A DNA stretch of 64,000 nucleotides from Marinifilum flexuosum (GTDB lineage: Bacteria > Bacteroidota > Bacteroidia > Bacteroidales > Marinifilaceae): assembly GCF_003610555.1 (NCBI RefSeq), contig NZ_RAPQ01000009.1, positions 124,001 through 188,000 of the forward strand. Reading direction: 5' to 3'. Under the pieces are notes generated by a model. That model made no database searches. It saw only the letters and a list, made by a program, of their open reading frames with translations, and was not told the DNA's origin. Shown here piece after piece: positions 35,259-43,854 of this stretch. Within the stretch, counting starts at the first letter, position 1, and every line of letters begins with the position of its first letter. A program made the position numbers and the translations under genes.

Positions 35259-35754
35259 TCTTATAGAATTTGTAGTTAGTATTCAGGCCCAATACGGATA
35301 AATACATTCACCCCCTATTCCTTCTACACGTCCTACAAACTATATACTTTCCCTTACACCAAGTAGTATTTTACCGTCTTATAAATTTATGATATATTTT
35401 CCCTTTCCCTTACACTTTCCTTAAAGATTTAGTTTTCAGATATCTATTTGGAACAATTCTATGCTTTAAACAGACACTATTATATGAAAAGATTCTTAAA
35501 TCCTCCGGTGTATTGCTTCCCAAATGATATGATCTAAGCACAGAGAACAAGAAGACACACAGAGGAACAAGCATTTCTCATCTCTATGACCTCTGTGCAT
35601 AAAAAATTTCTCCTCACAATCAGGATCATTCAAATATGCAGCTTTCCAATAATACCAAATGTAATATTTAATGAGCCATGTATTAAATGGCAGACAGAAT
35701 GAGCTTACACTGTACCTACAATGTTTTATACACTTTCTTAGACAAAGTACTTCA
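35259..35754. other. Intergenic region, no credible gene
   Basis: The only open frame here (minus strand, C-terminal HRGHRDEKCLFLCVSSC) comes from an 'acagaggaca'-rich intergenic sequence and looks like a spurious translation. The stretch near 35535-35610 (CACAGAGAACAAGAAGACAC and then GACCTCTGTGCAT) is of a type seen between genes in many bacteria. No RNA gene is recognised. Confidence 0.45.
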
Positions 35755-36306
35755 CTATCTTTTAAGCGATTTTTCTTCGCTCTTAACAAATGGATTGATA
35801 AAGGCTTTTCCATTCATTACATTAATTGCATTAAAGATTGACACCAAAGCACCAATGAGTAATCCTATCATAAAGGGAGTCAACTGATTCACTTTCCAAT
35901 AAACCCACAAGCCTCCCAAACTGATTCCCAAAATACACACCTGCATACTAAGAACAGCATGAAAATGATGTATCATATCTTTTGTTTTATTTTTTCTCTG
36001 ACGCCAAAGAATCAAGCTTGGAAAGAAAAGAGGCAACAATCCACTTAAATGCAAAAATCCAAGCCAAGTGTTGTGATTCACTTCCTGATCCTTCTTATCA
36101 TCATTCGTCTCCTCTACAAATAAGCTGAAATCAACATCCAATGCCTTTGCAATCATCTGAAGTGTATAAGCCCGTGGATCAACCTCTCCATTCTCAATCC
36201 GCTGTATGGTTCTTGCACTAAGCTCAGTCCTCTCAGCCAAGTCTTCCTGAGTTAAACCTTTTTTTACCCTTAGTTCTTTGATAAGTTTTCCTGTTTCCAT
36301 TTTCAT
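35755..36306 (-). CDS. XRE-family HTH protein with membrane domain
   Basis: The 183-residue protein has an N-terminal Xre/Cro HTH (about 5-62; GLTQEDLAERTELSARTIQRIENG). It is followed by a short acidic linker and a membrane part with three hydrophobic segments (about 80-100, 112-135, 140-162) resembling DUF4870. Membrane-tethered HTH proteins of this kind are common in Bacteroidota, where the membrane part may transmit a signal to the HTH. Its targets are unknown. It lies between the propeller gene and the defence-gene run, in the same orientation. Confidence 0.85.
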   Translation of the reverse strand: MKMETGKLIKELRVKKGLTQEDLAERTELSARTIQRIENGEVDPRAYTLQMIAKALDVDFSLFVEETNDDKKDQEVNHNTWLGFLHLSGLLPLFFPSLILWRQRKNKTKDMIHHFHAVLSMQVCILGISLGGLWVYWKVNQLTPFMIGLLIGALVSIFNAINVMNGKAFINPFVKSEEKSLKR

Positions 36307-36506
36307 TTCGTTTTTGATTTTGAGTCAAATGTCTGACTGATTAGGGTAACTTTCCAACTACAAAAGCACGACATTTACACGACACTCAAAATCAATCCAC
36401 ACATTATCAGCACTTTGAGAAAATGGAAAAATTAACTAGTATTTAATATTATCACTTATTCTTTTCATTCCCAAATTATAATATTGATTTAGAAATGTAG
36501 TCTTTA

Positions 36507-37067
36507 TCAACTTTCCCAAGTTATATAATTCAAAGATCCGTCCATATTAATTTGCACTACTAAAAGCTGATTACAAGGTTCTCCATCAATGTCAATCGAG
36601 TAGTCAAATGTTCCGAAATAAGATTCCTGTGGATAAATCCCAACTCTTATTAATTTCAGTTTTTCCATTAAGAGACTACTTCTTGATTTTTTTCGACTTT
36701 TTAAATCTATTATTCCAGCTAATTCATTCTCGCTAAGTTCATCAAGATAGAAATTTAGATAGTCGGATGTCATACTAACGGCTTGTTCAAAGTCCGCTTT
36801 TATGTAGTTCTGATTTTGATTATCAAATACAGGTATCTCATTCACAAACTCTATTACCTGATTTAATTCAGATTGGCTCGACATTTCAGTCTCAAAATTC
36901 AAATCTAAATTGAGTTTTCCCTCTCCATACTTTAATGTCCAATCATAATAATCGGTTAATTTATTCAATTCAATCTCTGCGAAATCTGGTTTTTCCAAAA
37001 TTCGGATTTCCTCTTTTCTTTTTTCATTCCTTTTATTGTTCTTTTTGAAAAAATCAAATATTCCCAT
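36507..37067 (-). CDS. DUF2004-like small protein at the edge of the defence genes
   Basis: The 186-residue cytoplasmic protein starts with a very basic stretch (FFKKNNKRNEKRKEE). It then has YYDWTLKYGEGKLNLDLNFE and ends FGTFDYSIDIDGEPCNQ followed by LLVVQINMDGSLNYI. This looks like DUF2004, a family proposed to include immunity proteins. The assignment is tentative. It lies 81 bases downstream of the helicase-nuclease gene in the same direction and could belong to that transcription unit. Confidence 0.5.
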   Translation of the reverse strand: MGIFDFFKKNNKRNEKRKEEIRILEKPDFAEIELNKLTDYYDWTLKYGEGKLNLDLNFETEMSSQSELNQVIEFVNEIPVFDNQNQNYIKADFEQAVSMTSDYLNFYLDELSENELAGIIDLKSRKKSRSSLLMEKLKLIRVGIYPQESYFGTFDYSIDIDGEPCNQLLVVQINMDGSLNYITWES

Positions 37068-37148
37068 TTTTTTGATTGTTTAGTCAGATTATAGCTAATC
37101 GTTTGGGTATATGGAGTGTCCCCTTGCCTCACGAATCGTAGACTAATG

Positions 37149-40100
37149 CTATTTCACCACACTTTCTAAAAATGATTTTGCTTTCTGTATCATATCTTGT
37201 GCTGGCTCTCCTTTTACAACAATAGATGATTCTTCCCTAAAGTATTTGCTTTGCTCGTCACGCAGAGCCGAAAACCAATTAAACGATCCATCAACAATGA
37301 TATCATTATCAATAATTATTGTTTTACTATGAATCCCATTTACAAGCTTTAATTTTGCACCACTTTGCTTGATGATCTCACGCCCCTTTTTGGCTGGAAG
37401 TTTTAATTGATTATTTGAAACATCAAGTGTTGAATCTGTAATAACCAAAACCTTTACTCCTCTATTTACCGTACTCCTTAATTGTTCCTTGATAGAATTA
37501 ATCCCTTTTGATTTCAACGCTTCTTTCTCGTTTCCATCATAATACTTAATCGTATCACATTCTATGGCATTGGAAGAAATAAAAGGAGAAACAATGATTA
37601 ATTCTGATTTTGCAATTTCAAATGCTCGATTTAAAGTTCCAACATGCTTATTTAAATCACTCACACGAACGACATTCTTGTCTGCATTTTTATTGTCGTA
37701 AACAATTTTATTCGATAGCTCACAACCTTCATCTTCCTGTAGCCATTGTTTTAAATAACCTAACGGATTTTTCTTTGTTGCATCAATGGCGTTCAGATTC
37801 CCAAAAACAAGAAAGCTCGACTTTGCTCTTGATATGGCTACATTAAGCATGTTAATATTACCTGCAAAAGAAGTACTGTTACCAGGAGTAATCACCGTAG
37901 AAAAAATCACAATATCAATTTCGGCGCCTTGCAATGCATGAACCGTTCCTGATATCAATTTCTGATAGATTTTCTTATCAATATTTAACAATTCATCTTT
38001 AATTAAAGAGGCCTGCGATTTATATGGTGTTACAACTGCAAGAATATCTGTTATGGGTTTATTTCCAAACGCTTTTTCAAGCTCTAGTCGTTTACTATCA
38101 ATCCATTTGGCAATGATTGCTGCATCCTGCACATTTCGCTTGCTACTTCCAATTTGCTCACTAGTACTTTCAATATGCATAAACCCTTTTAAAGGAAGTC
38201 CTGTTTCGACCTTCCTCTTGTTCCCTTTTGTTAATATCAATTTGTTATGATATACATGCTTATTGCTGTAAGATATGATCTTGTCGGGGCATCTTCTGTG
38301 TTCTTTTAGCAGAGTTCCTCCATCCTCACCATCTTTTACAAAACAGGCTTGTTGAGCCATTCTCATTATATTACCCAGCGAGCAAAGTAAGCCGTAATTT
38401 TTATAGGTGTTGAAGATATCATCGAGTGCAGTTTCAGGTAAAAGATTGTTCATTTTAAGATTTACAACATCCAGCTTATCTTCTACCGAACTAACGGGCG
38501 GAATTTGAAAAATATCACCCACTACAATTGCTTTTTTTGCCAAGGAAAAGGAAGGAATGGCAATTTCAGGAGCTACCTGACCTGCCTCATCAACAATCAG
38601 CAAATCAAATAAATCGTAATATGCTTTTTCACCTTCAGCCCTGTCGTAAAATGTACTAAAGCGAGGGATAGAATGAAAAGTAGAAATATAAATTGGCGTT
38701 ACACCTGCAAATCTTTGCAATTTTTCTTTATAAGTATCCTCGCCTCGTTCTCTATCATTGCTGTCTTGCTCTTGCTTCAGCTCCAGATTTAGCAAATATT
38801 CAGCTTCGCGAAAATGTATCGCATACCAAAAGGCTTCGTAACGGTACGATACATCCATTTTAACTTGCATATCCTCCAAAGCTTGTAAACCTGTGTACTC
38901 TTTACCTGTCATAGCCTGAAGGCTTTCAAGAACATCGCCATAATTCTTATTCCATTCGCGAATACATTGATGATAACTTGAAGTCAACTCTTCAATTTTG
39001 CATTGCAATGCCAGTAATTCATTCAATCGTTCATTGAGTTGCTTAAGCGAATTGGTCTTTGATATTATTGCTTCGTTTAGCAAATGAAGCAGAGCATTGT
39101 AATTGCTATAATCCGAAATTCCATTAACATCCACATTCAGCATAATTCTTTGAAACAGAGCAGCTCTGCGCTTTTTAAATTTTGGCAGAAAACAGAATAG
39201 CTTTTGCAGAAAAGGCTGTTGCTCTTTGGCTCTTGTCAACTGCTCTTCCACATCAGAAATTTGTTGAATTTCAACACCATACTTTTCAATATTCTCATAA
39301 GTAGAAGAAATATTTTCTTTTAGATCATCAAGATGTGAGAAGTTAGCAGTTTTCAACAATTGCCCAATACTTTCATATCCTTCAGCAATATCAATATGCT
39401 CTTTTATCTGTCTTACTTTCGACTGTACAATGGACAATAATTCATCTTTACACTCTTCAATATCAGTACATGCCTTGATATTCTCAGCGAACTCTTTTAA
39501 AAAGAACTCCTTTTTATCCTCTACATCGCCGCTTTCAAAATCATTCAAAAAGCCATTCCCATATTCCGAAGTACAAGTTTGATACTTTTTGTTATCATTG
39601 GTCGACAAATACAAACCCAAAGAAGACACCTCGGGCAACCACCTGTTGGTTAACTTGTCTTTCGAATCCAGAACAAAACTATCAAGTATATTTGTAATTG
39701 CCTGGTTATTTGCAGAACAGGCAACAATTAGTTCTGGTTTTTGCTGATTTGCCACAGTAGAAACCACACTATTGGCTACCACCGACTGTAAAAATGTAGT
39801 TTTACCCGTACCCGGAGGACCATTTACCGCCAGAACATTCGATTCTTCAAGAAGGTTAAAACAAGTAATGCTCTCCCTTTGCGAAACAGACAAGGGAAAT
39901 TCTCCACTCATTTGTCCCACATGCATTTTATTTCTAACAATCTTTGATTGCTCTGGTATAGCAATAGAATTTACACCTTCCCTATCAATAAGTTTTTGAA
40001 GCAACCCTTCAGTCGGAAGCGATTCTTCCAACCTGGTGTACAACTTTCTAATATTCTCACTTAGGCCTCGCAATTCTCCTTTTTGAACAAAAATGTGCTT

Positions 40101-40643
40101 CTCCTGTTTTATATTGTATTCCTCAAAGCTTTTCCCCGTTATCAACTTGAAAAAAGATTCACACTTTCTCCAAAATTCACTCCATGTCTCCTCTTTAAAT
40201 TCGATTTTTTGCAAACCACTATCAACATCCTGAATGGATGCAATACTGTATGTACCTTTAGGATTCGGAACCAGATACTCCCTTACAAAAAAAGGTTTAG
40301 TCAATCCCTTGTTGTTTTTTTGTGGTGCCAGTGTACCATCCTTATACATTATAGCTGGTATCCAAAACGGATAATGAACTTCCTCCACCAACTCTTTCGA
40401 TTTTGCATGTTCAAATGCCGTTTGAATGGAGCAAGAACAAACATCGACATTGATAAACTGAGTTTCCTCCTTGGTTTGAGAAATGTTCCACAAGAAATTT
40501 GCATGCCTCTGTGGAACCTTATCGATAAAGTATGATTCCACCAGTATAGGATGTGTTGTAACTTCAATCTTTTTCCTATCAACATCTGCCAATGTTTTCT
40601 TCCAGTAACTTAACCAGTATCTTATATCTGAAACCTTTACCAC
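37149..40643 (-). CDS. SF1 helicase fused to PLD nuclease, Mokosh type II-like (MkoC-like)
   Basis: The 1164-residue protein has an N-terminal region of about 240 residues of unknown fold and a Q-motif (LSVSQRESI, 251-259). Walker A is GPPGTGKTT (275-283), interrupted by a coiled-coil insertion of roughly 400 residues. Walker B is IVDEAGQ (about 685), then GDIFQIPPV, TPYKSQASLI, VHALQGAEIDIV and NVAISRAKSSF, the Upf1-like SF1B set (COG1112; AAA_11/AAA_12). The C-terminus carries a PLD active site H1105-S-K1107 with D1112 and GSFNW. The published Mokosh type II anti-phage system is a single protein of this kind. The N-terminal part may differ. It sits in a run of other putative defence genes. 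Confidence 0.85.
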   Translation of the reverse strand: MVKVSDIRYWLSYWKKTLADVDRKKIEVTTHPILVESYFIDKVPQRHANFLWNISQTKEETQFINVDVCSCSIQTAFEHAKSKELVEEVHYPFWIPAIMYKDGTLAPQKNNKGLTKPFFVREYLVPNPKGTYSIASIQDVDSGLQKIEFKEETWSEFWRKCESFFKLITGKSFEEYNIKQEKHIFVQKGELRGLSENIRKLYTRLEESLPTEGLLQKLIDREGVNSIAIPEQSKIVRNKMHVGQMSGEFPLSVSQRESITCFNLLEESNVLAVNGPPGTGKTTFLQSVVANSVVSTVANQQKPELIVACSANNQAITNILDSFVLDSKDKLTNRWLPEVSSLGLYLSTNDNKKYQTCTSEYGNGFLNDFESGDVEDKKEFFLKEFAENIKACTDIEECKDELLSIVQSKVRQIKEHIDIAEGYESIGQLLKTANFSHLDDLKENISSTYENIEKYGVEIQQISDVEEQLTRAKEQQPFLQKLFCFLPKFKKRRAALFQRIMLNVDVNGISDYSNYNALLHLLNEAIISKTNSLKQLNERLNELLALQCKIEELTSSYHQCIREWNKNYGDVLESLQAMTGKEYTGLQALEDMQVKMDVSYRYEAFWYAIHFREAEYLLNLELKQEQDSNDRERGEDTYKEKLQRFAGVTPIYISTFHSIPRFSTFYDRAEGEKAYYDLFDLLIVDEAGQVAPEIAIPSFSLAKKAIVVGDIFQIPPVSSVEDKLDVVNLKMNNLLPETALDDIFNTYKNYGLLCSLGNIMRMAQQACFVKDGEDGGTLLKEHRRCPDKIISYSNKHVYHNKLILTKGNKRKVETGLPLKGFMHIESTSEQIGSSKRNVQDAAIIAKWIDSKRLELEKAFGNKPITDILAVVTPYKSQASLIKDELLNIDKKIYQKLISGTVHALQGAEIDIVIFSTVITPGNSTSFAGNINMLNVAISRAKSSFLVFGNLNAIDATKKNPLGYLKQWLQEDEGCELSNKIVYDNKNADKNVVRVSDLNKHVGTLNRAFEIAKSELIIVSPFISSNAIECDTIKYYDGNEKEALKSKGINSIKEQLRSTVNRGVKVLVITDSTLDVSNNQLKLPAKKGREIIKQSGAKLKLVNGIHSKTIIIDNDIIVDGSFNWFSALRDEQSKYFREESSIVVKGEPAQDMIQKAKSFLESVVK

Positions 40644-40774
40644 TTTGCTAATTTTAAATTCTTACTTTATAATGTCACAAAGCCACAAGAGAAGACTCGT
40701 ATGGCAGTACAAAATCTACTAAAGAAAAGATGTAATTTTTTAAGACTCACTTCGCATGACAAAACCTATTAATT

Positions 40775-42313
40775 CTACTTCAGCCCATCAAACTTCGCCT
40801 TCATGGTAGGATTACCATAGGTCAATTTTTTAATGGTCAAATCATCGGCCTTGTTATTGGCCAAACGCAAATTATTCTCCGATGACAAAAGCGCATCCTT
40901 TGTTTTCTGAAGATGAGTAATGGTTTTATCGATCTCGTCAATGGCCGTTTTAAATTTTCTGCTGGCCAGTTCGTAATTGTAGGCAAAACCTTTTCTAAAA
41001 GCATCAATCTTTTCTTCGAACCTGGTGATATCCACATTCTGATTCCTCATCATGTTCAGCTCAGCCTTGTATTGCATTGAATTCATGGCAGCATTTCGAA
41101 GCAGGGTAATCATCGGAATGAAAAATTGCGGACGCACCACATACATTTTTTCATACTTGTGCGATACATCAACAATACCCGTATTGTAGAACTCATTATC
41201 CGATTCTAAAAGCGAGACCAGTACAGCATATTCACACTCCTTGTCTTTTCGATCCTTATCCAACTTGGCAAAGAAATCCTCGTTTCTCTTTTTCGTAGCC
41301 GTTTCATCGTTCTCGTTCTTCATTTCGAACATGATAGAGATCACCTCATTTCCTGCCTCATCCGTTTCGCGGTAAATAAAGTCACCTTTACTTCCCCCTC
41401 GGGCATCGTTATCCTTTTCGAAATAGGCTCTCTGGAATGCCGTTGCACGCAGCTTGTTAAATTCCGATTCGCAATGCTGCTCCAAAGTTTCCCCCACCAT
41501 CTTGGTAGAAAGTTTCTGCTTAAAGTCCTTCAAACGAACAATCTCATCATCCTTCATTTTAATGGTTTCATCTTTGGCAATCAACTGGTTGGTAAATTGT
41601 TCCTTTATCGATTTTTCAAGCAACTCCTTCTCTGTCTCTTTTATTTTCAGATCATTCACCAAATCATCTCTCTGCTTTTCAATTAGCTTGGTGGCCTCCG
41701 ATACGGCTAATTTCTTCTCCGTCTCCGCCTGCTCTATCCTCGATTTCATTTCAGCAATTTCGCCTTCTTTGGCAGCCAATTTCTGCAATAATTCCGTTTC
41801 ACTTTGGGCCTTTTGCTCTGTCAGTTTTCTGTCCTTTTCGGCCAACTCCTTTTCCAACAGACTTTTCACATTGGCCTCTGCCAGTTTCACCGCATTTTCC
41901 TTTTCAGCTTCCTTGCTTTTTAGACTGCCAGCCAAATCATCGCGTTCCCTTTCAATTTGTTTGGTAGCCTCCGATACCGCCAACATCTTCTCACTTTCTG
42001 CCTTTTCAATCTTCGATTTCATTGCAGAAATTTCACTCTCCTTCTCAGCCAACTTCTCCGAAAGTTGCGTATCGCTTTGCGCCTTCAATTCGGCTAACTT
42101 TCTGTCCTTTTCGGACAGCTCCTTTTGCAAGACATTTTTAATGTTTGCCTCAGCCAACTTTATGGCATTCTCTTTTTCCTGATCTGCCAGCAACAACCTC
42201 TTCTTCAACTCCTCCTCAAACTGACTGTCTCGAACTTGATTTAGAATATCCGCAAATCCAGCTTCATCTACCTTAAAGGCTTTCTTACAATTGGGGCAAA
42301 TTATTTCGTTCAT
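40775..42313 (-). CDS. DUF2130 (RmuC-like) coiled-coil protein
   Basis: The 512-residue protein starts with a CPNCKKAF knuckle (Cys6, Cys9), then a long Glu/Lys/Ala coiled coil (about 30-265), then the DUF2130 domain (about 265-430). The domain includes [38 protein letters not shown] and [14 protein letters not shown], a distant PD-(D/E)XK-like nuclease fold. The coiled coil holds a tandem duplication of 91 residues (about 48-138 and 139-229, each beginning ENA[IV]KLAEAN). DUF2130 proteins are often found near defence or repair genes, but their role is unproven. It lies between the helicase and HEPN genes, all on one strand. Confidence 0.88.
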   Translation of the reverse strand: MNEIICPNCKKAFKVDEAGFADILNQVRDSQFEEELKKRLLLADQEKENAIKLAEANIKNVLQKELSEKDRKLAELKAQSDTQLSEKLAEKESEISAMKSKIEKAESEKMLAVSEATKQIERERDDLAGSLKSKEAEKENAVKLAEANVKSLLEKELAEKDRKLTEQKAQSETELLQKLAAKEGEIAEMKSRIEQAETEKKLAVSEATKLIEKQRDDLVNDLKIKETEKELLEKSIKEQFTNQLIAKDETIKMKDDEIVRLKDFKQKLSTKMVGETLEQHCESEFNKLRATAFQRAYFEKDNDARGGSKGDFIYRETDEAGNEVISIMFEMKNENDETATKKRNEDFFAKLDKDRKDKECEYAVLVSLLESDNEFYNTGIVDVSHKYEKMYVVRPQFFIPMITLLRNAAMNSMQYKAELNMMRNQNVDITRFEEKIDAFRKGFAYNYELASRKFKTAIDEIDKTITHLQKTKDALLSSENNLRLANNKADDLTIKKLTYGNPTMKAKFDGLK

Positions 42314-42383
42314 GTGGTATCTGTTTTCTTCTGTAATATATTACAACCCTACTAAAACTAAACTGTTATAATTGGTGGTAAAA

Positions 42384-43790
42384 TTAATGATTTTGTTTTG
42401 TGCTAGCTAGCGGAGATCTCTCCTCTCCTTCACCAGCCCATAATTTCCTCGAACATCTATTATAGAATACCCCCTTAAACTTTAAGATATTTAGTAATGA
42501 TATTTCTAAACACCATATCCCAAATTCTAATGCCTCATATTTAACTATAGTTGAAATATTCTCTAGCTTCAGTCTCTTTTCCTTTTGAGAATGTACAATT
42601 GCATTACGAATCTCTACAAACGCATCAATTTCATCATGAATACTATTATTATCTCTCACAAACTGCTTTAGATTTTCTAAATTGATATTATCATTATTCA
42701 TTCCATTAACCTGTGATAACAATAAGCGAACCTTATTTGCCGCTGATAAATTTTCACAATCTCTTCCTCTAATTAATTGATTCTTCTCAACTACAAACCA
42801 ATTATACATCAACTCCAATGCAGTCTGGGTCCAGGTTATAGATCCTTCTACATATCCACTATACGCATTAGCTTCAACGTACCAATGAACAGCTGATATT
42901 AATAAATTCTTATCTGATTTATTTCTCCACAGTTTATAAAATTCCTGCCACAATTCATTTAACCCGTTAATATCATGTTTTGCAGGCCATGTCGTCACAT
43001 ATTGATATTGATCTACAGTATAATCTGTATAATCAGTCCAAATAGTTTTACCATCATCCATTCCTTGTATGATTAAAGGTGTCGTTCTTCTTCCATTCAA
43101 AAAACTTAAAAATGTGGAAAATGAATGAATAGTATCTGATATATCTTCGGTAGAAACTGGATTTTTATGACATATCATTTCTCCATTATAAAGAAACACA
43201 TAGCCTCCTGTATCTTTTAATCTATTAACCTTATCTTTAAAATTCCTTTCTCTATCGATTCTGATTGTAAAGTATTCATTCTCGAAAACTAACCTATCTC
43301 TCCCTAAATAATTCTCTGTTTCATCACGAATAGATTCTCCGAAGAAATCTCTTAAGTTAGGAATCACAAATTTCAACTTATCGACCTTTATTGTTCCATC
43401 ACCAAGGATTGCTCTACCTTTTAATATTCCAGATAGCTCTACTTGGTCAGAGAAGGTTTTATTCATCAAATAGAAACTCCCCAATTTTTCCTCATTTATA
43501 AATAGATCAAATTTTCCATCTGACGAAATTAAATTGATCTCCTTTTCTGAACAGAAATCTACTATCCCAATAAATTTCACTTTCAAGTTTGGAAACCATA
43601 ACAACTTAACTGTTCCTGTTAAGTTAATTTCCATAGTTCTTTGTACCAGCTTAAAGTTTCCTTCATGGATTAAAATTGATTGGTTTGGTTCATCCATAGT
43701 AATTGAAGGTTTTATTGCCAAAGGGATATCCTCTATCATTCTTTTTACTTCATCTTTCATTTTACTCAAAACAGTTATATATTCCCGCAA
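42384..43790 (-). CDS. HEPN-domain protein resembling the ApeA abortive-infection protein
   Basis: The 468-residue protein has a beta-rich N-terminal half (about 1-200). The helical C-terminal half carries R395-N-A-I-V-H400, the R-x4-H motif of HEPN ribonucleases, preceded by DEIDAFVEI. Size and layout (beta-rich sensor followed by HEPN) match ApeA, a single-gene anti-phage system, and its relatives, in which the HEPN domain cleaves RNA and stops growth on infection. Assignment to ApeA rather than another HEPN family is inferred. The last 20 residues (LWAGEGEERSPLAST) look like read-through into non-coding sequence. The gene is AT-rich relative to the housekeeping genes. Confidence 0.72.
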   Translation of the reverse strand: MREYITVLSKMKDEVKRMIEDIPLAIKPSITMDEPNQSILIHEGNFKLVQRTMEINLTGTVKLLWFPNLKVKFIGIVDFCSEKEINLISSDGKFDLFINEEKLGSFYLMNKTFSDQVELSGILKGRAILGDGTIKVDKLKFVIPNLRDFFGESIRDETENYLGRDRLVFENEYFTIRIDRERNFKDKVNRLKDTGGYVFLYNGEMICHKNPVSTEDISDTIHSFSTFLSFLNGRRTTPLIIQGMDDGKTIWTDYTDYTVDQYQYVTTWPAKHDINGLNELWQEFYKLWRNKSDKNLLISAVHWYVEANAYSGYVEGSITWTQTALELMYNWFVVEKNQLIRGRDCENLSAANKVRLLLSQVNGMNNDNINLENLKQFVRDNNSIHDEIDAFVEIRNAIVHSQKEKRLKLENISTIVKYEALEFGIWCLEISLLNILKFKGVFYNRCSRKLWAGEGEERSPLASTKQNH

Positions 43791-43854
43791 GAATACTTTC
43801 GTGTGATCTCTACTAAAAAGAGATAACTCTCTTCAATATCCCAATCATTATATT

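Noticed and set aside
35496-35813. 105-codon minus-strand frame with HRGHRDEKCLFLCVSSC.
   Set aside because: It overlaps the XRE gene end and an intergenic 'acagagga' region that gives spurious frames in many genomes.
41454-42182. Long open frame opposite the DUF2130 gene, rich in Ser, Phe and Leu.
   Set aside because: It is the reverse of a Lys/Glu-rich coiled coil, which rarely contains antisense stop codons. It has no family resemblance or start signals.
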